A stretch of DNA of 10,385 nt from an uncultured Clostridia bacterium (lineage in GTDB: Bacteria > Bacillota > Clostridia > Oscillospirales > CAG-272). The stretch is taken from assembly GCA_937884385.1 (NCBI GenBank), contig CALGCW010000129.1:1-10385 (forward strand), written 5' to 3'. The stretch's first letter is position 1; every line of letters starts with the position of its first letter. Both the position numbers and the translations under genes were made by a program. Below are positions 5,171 to 10,385 of the stretch, in pieces. The notes under the pieces are model-generated. The model was not told where the DNA came from and searched no databases. It saw only the letters and a program-made list of their open reading frames with translations.

Positions 5171-5384
5171 ATTTTGCCTCTCATATATCCTTTTGATCGT
5201 ATAAAAAGTTGTAATTATTACCTATTTTTTAACAAATTACAATGAAATTGTGGTTATAGTGCATAAAATTAAAACGATTTTACAACAACCAATGTAAATT
5301 TTACCTTTATTATATCACATTATTATTATATAATCAAGTATAAGCAATAAATATCTTCAATTATTTGTTGGAAGGAGAAAAACT
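5171..5384. promoter_or_regulatory. Divergent control region with three TTACA/TGTAA palindromes
   Basis: This AT-rich gap between regulator and enzyme holds GTAAT-T-ATTAC (5211-5221), ACAAT-GAA-ATTGT (5239-5251) and TTTACA-N8-TGTAAA (5279-5284 with 5293-5298). Related half-sites in a divergent AraC region are plausible operator sites. No binding can be shown from sequence. Confidence 0.4.
5306..5334 (+). promoter_or_regulatory. Candidate activator-dependent promoter of the GH95-type gene
   Basis: TATAAT at 5329-5334 is a consensus -10. The -35 position, 17 bases upstream, reads TTTATT (5306-5311), which is poor, as expected for a promoter needing an activator. Palindromic half-sites lie just upstream. 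Transcription would start near 5341 and leave a leader of about 45 bases. Confidence 0.4.
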
Positions 5385-8300
5385 ATGAAAAAACTACAGC
5401 GGATCATACTAATAACCCTGTGCGTGTTATTACTATTACCAATGGCGGCGTGTGTATGGCCGAACAACAATAACAACCAGGGAGGTGGGACGAATATGAA
5501 TGATGTAACTGCCTTAAAAATCAATCCAGCAAAAATACCTATGAAGCTTTGGTATGACGAAGAGACTCCGTTTATCAATGAGTGTTCTCCTGAGGCCTCA
5601 ATGATGGCAGGGCAGGATATCGGCTGGCAGAATTGGTCATTCCCGTTGGGAAACGGATATTTCGGTGCTAACGTTTTCGGAAGAGTTGAGACCGAAAGAG
5701 TACAAATAACCGAAAAGACATTATCAAACCCTTGGCAGATTATAAAAACCGTGAACGGTGTTACAAGTTGGCCGCAGGTGGCGGGTCTTAATAACTTCTC
5801 TGAAACCTATATTGATTTTGATCACAAATCCAAAGAAGTTAAGAATTATGTTAGAGAGCTGGATCTGAATACTTCCATAGCTTCTACGTCTTATGATTAC
5901 GAAGGAGCTACTTATTCACGAGAGTATTTCGTCTCTTATCCCGATAAGGTCTTGGTGATCAAGCTTGATGCGGAAAACGGAGCTCTTTCCTTTACTTTAC
6001 GCCCCACCATTCCTTTTGAGCAAAGCTATATGAATGACCCAGGTGACGGCTTGTCAAAAACGGGAACAGTTATTTCAAGCATGGAATACGGTGTCGGTTG
6101 TATCGAGCTCACCGGTACTCTTGGATATTACGGCGTAGATTTTGCAGGATATTACCGTGTTTATACGGAGGGCGGAACAATGAGCGCCGAGACTGTTGAT
6201 CACAGATATACCGATTCTGACGGTACGGTAAAGACGGATAAAGACGGCGTTATCAAGGTTGAGAATGCAACGAGTGCAATTATCGTTGCAACCTTTGGTA
6301 CGGACTATGAATTGTGCAGCGAAAACTTTGAAAACGGACAGTATAGTCATAATAAGCAAACTGCAAAAACAGGGCTCGAATTTGCTTGTGATAAGGTACT
6401 TGATCAGTTATATTACGTAACTGATGAGATTTCGGATATGTCAATAGACGAGGCATATTCTTATTTGAAAGAAAGACATCTTAATGACTATCAGAATCTC
6501 TACAATAGAGTAGACCTGGATCTTGATTGCGATCCTTTGGATTTTGATATTACTACAGATCAGCTTTTAGCTAAATATAACAGAGGAGTTCACAGCTCTT
6601 ATCTTGAGGCTTTGCTTTTCCAGTATGGAAGATACCTGATAATCGCTTCTTCAAGAGAGGGTGCACTGCCTGCAAATCTTCAAGGTGCTTGGAACTGCTA
6701 CAACGTTCCCGCTTGGTCAAGCGGTTACTGGAGCAATATTAATATACAGATGAACTATTGGCATGTTTTCAGCACAAACCTTGCTGAAACATTTATCCCG
6801 TACGTTGATTATACACAGGCGTATATGCCCGTTGCAGAGCAGCATGCAGACGATCTTGTAGGACAGCATAACCCCGATATGTATAACAAGGACGGCGGAA
6901 ACGGTTGGACGATGGGAGTTTCGGGCAATCCGTTCTTCTTTAACGGAGACCGTTCTTGCGGTAACTTAGGTCTTTTGACGCAGCTATTCTATGAGTATTA
7001 TGAATACACCAAGGATGAAGAGGTGCTCAAGACGGTTTACGAGGTATTGGCTAATGCAGCAAGATACGTTACAAAGTGTGTTAAGAATTACGACGGAAAG
7101 TATCTCGTAGAGTACTGTGATTCTCCCGAGATGTATGTAGACGGTTCTTGGTATTATACAACAGGAACAACGTATGCACAGACATTGGCTTACATAAACA
7201 ATTATGCTGCTCTTAAGTGCGCAAAGGATCTTGGAATTGACCTTGATAATTTGCCTGAGGAATATTCAATACTCAATACGATTATGGAGCAAATCGACAA
7301 GTACGATCCTATCAATGTCGGACTTTCAGGACAGATAAAGGAATTCCGTGAAGAAGACTACTACGGTTCACTTGGTAATCCTAATCACAGGCATATTTCA
7401 CAGCTTGTTGGTCTGTTTCCCGGCAATATTATCAATTCAAGCACTGATGCTTGGATGGATGCCGCTTTAGTATCGCTTAACGGCAGAAATGAAGGCCTTA
7501 CTGATTGGCCCAACGGAACAACTGCAACAAATGAGGCAAGTATAGTTGCTTGGGCTTGGGCGCACAAGCAGGCAATGTACGCAAGAGCAGGGGAAGGCGA
7601 TCTTGCCCAGCAGATGCTTGCAGGTAACTTGAGAAATTCAACTCTTGAAAATCTTTTGATGGTCTGCGGAAAGATATTTCAGATCGAGGCAAGTAGCGGT
7701 ACGACTGCTGCCATTGCCGAAATGCTTCTTCAGAGTGATGAAGACTATATTGAGATACTTCCTGCAATTCCAACTAATTGGGACAAGGGTACGTATACCG
7801 GTCTCATCGCCAGAGGCAATTTTGAGGTGAGTGTTGCTTGGGAAGACAGTGTTGCAACGAAAATTAACATTCTTTCCAATCTCGGTGGCAAGGTAGCTGT
7901 TAAATATAATGGATTTAATGATACTGTTGTTTACAATTCGAAGGGTGAAAAAATTACATATGTTCTCTCTGATAACGGTATTCTTACTTTCGATAGCATA
8001 GCGGGCGAAACATATTTTATTGGCGGCTTTACGAAGGTTGAAAGACTTGATAAGCCTGCAACTGTTGGATTCGACAGGCTTAATTACAGCGACTTTGAGC
8101 TCAAATGGAATAAGGTTGAGGGTGCAGAAAAATACAACATTTACGTTGCATACGAAAATGATCCCTCTTATACATTTATAGGCAGCACATCCGAAAGCTC
8201 GTGTGTTCTCTCTGTTGCTGAGGGCAAGGAGAACGTCAGAAAAACCTTTGCCGTTACTGCTCTTGATAAGAACGGAATAGAGAGCAAGAGAGCCATTTGC

Positions 8301-9947
8301 TATTCAAATCCTGTTTCAACGGATCTTGAGGTATATTCTGTATCTTGGAGACTCGAAGCAGACAAGATCATTGCAAGCGTTAAAGCAAACGACTCCGCAG
8401 GTTCTGTTCGGTTGTACGAAAAGAGCGCTGATGATAGCTTTGTTTTAGTTACAGAAGAAAAGGGACTGAGCGTTGCAGCTACTTATGACGATAGCAAGTC
8501 CTATGCTCTTGTGGTTGTTTCAAAATACACTGACGAGACCAGTGATTATATTTCTCTTAGTCCATATAATAACGAAAATAACATTCTGAACGGTAAAGAT
8601 ATTTCCCTTGACGGGGGAATAGCAAGGATCGACCTTGAAGGAGTATATTCGCTCGATCAGTTGTCCATTTATATTGGCTCTTCTTTTGCAGGAGAAAGCT
8701 TGAAGATAGAAAGACTGTATCAAGGTGAATGGCATTTGATCGCATCCTATACAAGTAATGATGAAGTTAACTCAGCGATAATCGATAAAAGATTGTCCTT
8801 TGACATCGAAGGCGAAAAAGCATCTAAGATAAGGATTACAATGGGTAAGGACGAAGCGTTGGGTGAGATAACATTGAGTGGAGCACTCTTAGACGAAGAG
8901 GATGCTAAATACGAAAACGTATTTGCGGGTAAAGAGTTTTCTCCCACAGGTGCGGCGGCAGGTAATATTTATTCTGCAGGATACGGCTACCAGACGATCA
9001 CTGACGGTGTTATCTACGAGGAATATGCCGGAAGATATTCAAGCAAGCAAAACGGAGGCAAGGTAGAGGCTATTCTTGACCTGAACGGCGTATACAATGT
9101 ATCAGAAATGAAGATATACCTTTACAAGGACGGCCTTAGCAAGTTTGGAACGGGCATATATATTGAAGCTTACTTTGGCGGTGAATGGAAAACAGTAGTG
9201 AGCTGTTCGACTGCGGATGAGCTTGAAGATTTTCTTATTAAGAATCAAGGCGGTGTTGGCGACTGGTTAATATTCGACCTTGGTGATTCCTACGCAAGCA
9301 AGGTAAAATTTACTATACCCGGACAGACAAGCAGCGGATGGACGACATTCTATGAGATAGAGTGTCTCGGTGTAGCTGCAAATATTAAAGATCCCGGTTC
9401 CGACTCTGATCCCGATATTGATCCGGACATTATCGAAAACTTATTTGCGAATAAATCATTTATTCCTACAAATGAAGCAAATGCAGAGATCCTTGCAGCA
9501 AGCTGGTGGCAGGGCGGCGGATACGAAGCTCTTACTGACGGTAAAAGATTGGACGATCAAGTAGGCAGATTCTCTACAAAGATGAATAATACCACAGTTT
9601 TTATGGATGCAACAGTTGATCTTGGAGGCGCTTATGAGCTTTATAGCTTGAAGTTCTATATCTATGACGCTGCCAAGAGTACAGAGGCAAGTAAGAAAGC
9701 AAGCGTGGGTAAGGATATTCTTATTCAGATCTACGTAAACGGTGAGTGGATCGACGTTGTTAACTGTGTTGATAATGAAACTCTTACTTCTCATCTCGTT
9801 ATTCTCGAGGGACTCAGTAACGATTACCTTGAATTCGATCTTGGCGGTATTAAAGCAGAGAAGGTAAGATTCTATATCTCAGGTGCGGCAACTACTGATG
9901 GAATAACGTATCAAGAGATCGAATGTAGCGGAAAGGCTATAAAGTAA
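5385..9947 (+). CDS. Surface lipoprotein glycoside hydrolase, GH95-type core with FN3-like and discoidin-like modules
   Basis: This 1520-residue exported enzyme of the alpha-L-fucosidase family GH95 should release fucose (or L-galactose) from glycans at the cell surface. A signal peptide ends in lipobox MAAC with Cys23. The N-terminal beta domain starts at LWYD (55-58) and PLGNGYFGANVFG (87-99). The (alpha/alpha)6 barrel carries LPANLQGAWN, then SNINIQMNYW with Asn451 and Asn453, SPEM with Glu582 (expected general acid), and HRHISQLVGLFPG at 668-680. The typical FQIDGNFG is replaced by FQIEASSG, with Glu768 where the family has Asp. The core ends near 885. Residues about 890-980 look like a fibronectin-III module, and 980-1065 is a second Ig/FN3-like stretch. 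Three discoidin-like (CBM32-like) modules follow at about 1066-1175, 1178-1325 and 1352-1520; the last two clearly resemble each other and are joined by an Asp/Pro-rich linker. GAAGGAG precedes the start. The substrate is uncertain, and the catalytic motif is atypical. Confidence 0.85.
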   Translation: MKKLQRIILITLCVLLLLPMAACVWPNNNNNQGGGTNMNDVTALKINPAKIPMKLWYDEETPFINECSPEASMMAGQDIGWQNWSFPLGNGYFGANVFGRVETERVQITEKTLSNPWQIIKTVNGVTSWPQVAGLNNFSETYIDFDHKSKEVKNYVRELDLNTSIASTSYDYEGATYSREYFVSYPDKVLVIKLDAENGALSFTLRPTIPFEQSYMNDPGDGLSKTGTVISSMEYGVGCIELTGTLGYYGVDFAGYYRVYTEGGTMSAETVDHRYTDSDGTVKTDKDGVIKVENATSAIIVATFGTDYELCSENFENGQYSHNKQTAKTGLEFACDKVLDQLYYVTDEISDMSIDEAYSYLKERHLNDYQNLYNRVDLDLDCDPLDFDITTDQLLAKYNRGVHSSYLEALLFQYGRYLIIASSREGALPANLQGAWNCYNVPAWSSGYWSNINIQMNYWHVFSTNLAETFIPYVDYTQAYMPVAEQHADDLVGQHNPDMYNKDGGNGWTMGVSGNPFFFNGDRSCGNLGLLTQLFYEYYEYTKDEEVLKTVYEVLANAARYVTKCVKNYDGKYLVEYCDSPEMYVDGSWYYTTGTTYAQTLAYINNYAALKCAKDLGIDLDNLPEEYSILNTIMEQIDKYDPINVGLSGQIKEFREEDYYGSLGNPNHRHISQLVGLFPGNIINSSTDAWMDAALVSLNGRNEGLTDWPNGTTATNEASIVAWAWAHKQAMYARAGEGDLAQQMLAGNLRNSTLENLLMVCGKIFQIEASSGTTAAIAEMLLQSDEDYIEILPAIPTNWDKGTYTGLIARGNFEVSVAWEDSVATKINILSNLGGKVAVKYNGFNDTVVYNSKGEKITYVLSDNGILTFDSIAGETYFIGGFTKVERLDKPATVGFDRLNYSDFELKWNKVEGAEKYNIYVAYENDPSYTFIGSTSESSCVLSVAEGKENVRKTFAVTALDKNGIESKRAICYSNPVSTDLEVYSVSWRLEADKIIASVKANDSAGSVRLYEKSADDSFVLVTEEKGLSVAATYDDSKSYALVVVSKYTDETSDYISLSPYNNENNILNGKDISLDGGIARIDLEGVYSLDQLSIYIGSSFAGESLKIERLYQGEWHLIASYTSNDEVNSAIIDKRLSFDIEGEKASKIRITMGKDEALGEITLSGALLDEEDAKYENVFAGKEFSPTGAAAGNIYSAGYGYQTITDGVIYEEYAGRYSSKQNGGKVEAILDLNGVYNVSEMKIYLYKDGLSKFGTGIYIEAYFGGEWKTVVSCSTADELEDFLIKNQGGVGDWLIFDLGDSYASKVKFTIPGQTSSGWTTFYEIECLGVAANIKDPGSDSDPDIDPDIIENLFANKSFIPTNEANAEILAASWWQGGGYEALTDGKRLDDQVGRFSTKMNNTTVFMDATVDLGGAYELYSLKFYIYDAAKSTEASKKASVGKDILIQIYVNGEWIDVVNCVDNETLTSHLVILEGLSNDYLEFDLGGIKAEKVRFYISGAATTDGITYQEIECSGKAIK

Positions 9948-9966
9948 TCCTAAATTAACCGGTATT

Positions 9967-9997
9967 CAAGAAAGGGTAATGACCTTATTCTTTCTTG
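9967..9997 (+). terminator. Intergenic hairpin after the GH95-type gene
   Basis: CAAGAAAGGGTAA (9967-9979) pairs with TTATTCTTTCTTG (9985-9997) in 13 bp with two G-T wobbles and a five-base loop. The following TAGATAAATTTTT is not a clean T tract. It may be a leaky terminator that lowers expression of the next gene, or a 3'-end stabiliser within one transcript. No clear promoter lies between it and the next start codon. Confidence 0.5.
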
Positions 9998-10030
9998 TAG
10001 ATAAATTTTTATGAAAAAAGGAGAAAAACT

Positions 10031-10385
10031 ATGAAAAGCATCATCAAAGCATTTCTCGGTGTTATGGTTTTGGCATTGGTTCTTGCGACTTTAAGCGCAT
10101 GTAATTTGAGTGACCTTATTCCAACTACCCCGAGTACGCCTGTAGAGTGTGAACACACGGGCGGTGAAGCAACTTGTACAGAAGCAGCTCTTTGTGAAAA
10201 GTGCGGTGAATCCTATGGAGAGGCGCTTGGTCATACCGAAGAGACTATTGCAGGCAAGGAAGCAACTTGTACAGAAAAAGGTCTTACTGAAGGCAAGAAG
10301 TGCTCCGTTTGCGGCGAAATACTCGTAGCACAGGAAGAAATTGCTATGCTTGCGCATACCGAAGAGGTAGTTGAAGGCAAAGAAG
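10031..10385 (+). CDS. Lipoprotein with Cys/His repeats (partial, runs off the right edge)
   Basis: The visible 118 residues begin with a lipoprotein signal peptide ending in lipobox LSAC (Cys24), then a Thr/Pro linker (PTTPSTP). A repeat array follows with units of the type EATCTE...CxxCGE...LGHTEE. Cys49/55/58 with His68 form a first, shorter unit, and Cys80/91/94 with His109 a second. A third unit starts at the edge, spaced 41 residues from the second. An identical 18-base stretch (10166-10183 and 10259-10276) shows recent duplication. Such GHTE...CTEKG...C-x-x-CG repeats are common in clostridial surface proteins, usually next to other domains. The paired CxxC could bind a metal or form disulfides; that is inference. 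It starts 83 bases after the GH95-type gene with the same AAGGAGAAAAACT leader, so co-regulation is likely. What lies past the edge will decide its function. Confidence 0.85.
   Translation, partial: MKSIIKAFLGVMVLALVLATLSACNLSDLIPTTPSTPVECEHTGGEATCTEAALCEKCGESYGEALGHTEETIAGKEATCTEKGLTEGKKCSVCGEILVAQEEIAMLAHTEEVVEGKE

Noticed and set aside
5357..5578. Minus-strand open frame over the start of the GH95-type gene
   Set aside because: It is a shadow of the signal-peptide region and spans the promoter and ribosome binding site of a much better supported gene.
7385..9794. Several antisense open frames inside the GH95-type gene
   Set aside because: All lie opposite a continuous 1520-codon frame with clear domains, and none shows its own signals or motifs.
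10091..10357. Antisense Cys-rich open frame
   Set aside because: It is a shadow of the repeat array in the lipoprotein gene, which has a ribosome binding site, signal peptide and lipobox on the plus strand.

Overview
The window looks like a piece of an uncultured Clostridia-type Firmicute chromosome (Oscillospirales-like, probably gut-associated). The basis is an AT-rich composition, strong AGGAGG-type ribosome binding sites, standard stop codons, Gram-positive-style lipoprotein signals, a Cys/His repeat protein of a type common in clostridial surface proteins, and a fucosidase-family enzyme under AraC control. This placement is inference; there is no rRNA or other taxonomic marker in the window.

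Left part (1-4260) is a mobile-DNA zone. A tyrosine recombinase (147-1187, minus) and a large serine recombinase (2107-3588, plus) point away from each other across about 920 bases of non-coding DNA. That gap holds an imperfect ~62-bp tandem repeat, a chain of inverted repeats, a near-consensus promoter and a structured leader. The serine recombinase stop codon lies inside its own terminator hairpin. Downstream, a 103-bp sequence occurs twice in direct orientation (3616-3718 and 4151-4253, 3 mismatches). Between the copies are a strong orphan terminator (3787-3840), a small helical protein gene on the minus strand (3899-4057), and a duplicated scrap of recombinase C-terminal coding sequence (4117-4136). 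This looks like the scar of repeated or nested insertion by related elements.

Right part (4265-10385) is a carbohydrate-use locus. An AraC-family regulator (minus) faces away from a very large lipoprotein of 1520 residues. That protein has a glycoside hydrolase family 95-type core (alpha-L-fucosidase family) followed by fibronectin-III-like and discoidin-like modules. A second lipoprotein follows on the same strand and runs off the right edge; it begins a Cys/His repeat array. The two lipoprotein genes share an identical 20-base translation-start context. The simplest reading is that the regulator senses a sugar and switches on the two surface proteins, which bind and cleave a fucose- or galactose-containing glycan at the cell surface. 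The enzyme core keeps most GH95 landmarks but departs from the family in the motif that normally carries the catalytic aspartate, so its specificity, or even its activity, is open.

No CRISPR array, tRNA, rRNA or complete classical IS was seen. I found no multi-gene system that I would call new. The most unusual material is the palindrome-rich gap between the two recombinases, the duplicated recombinase-tail repeat, and the atypical GH95 active-site motif.
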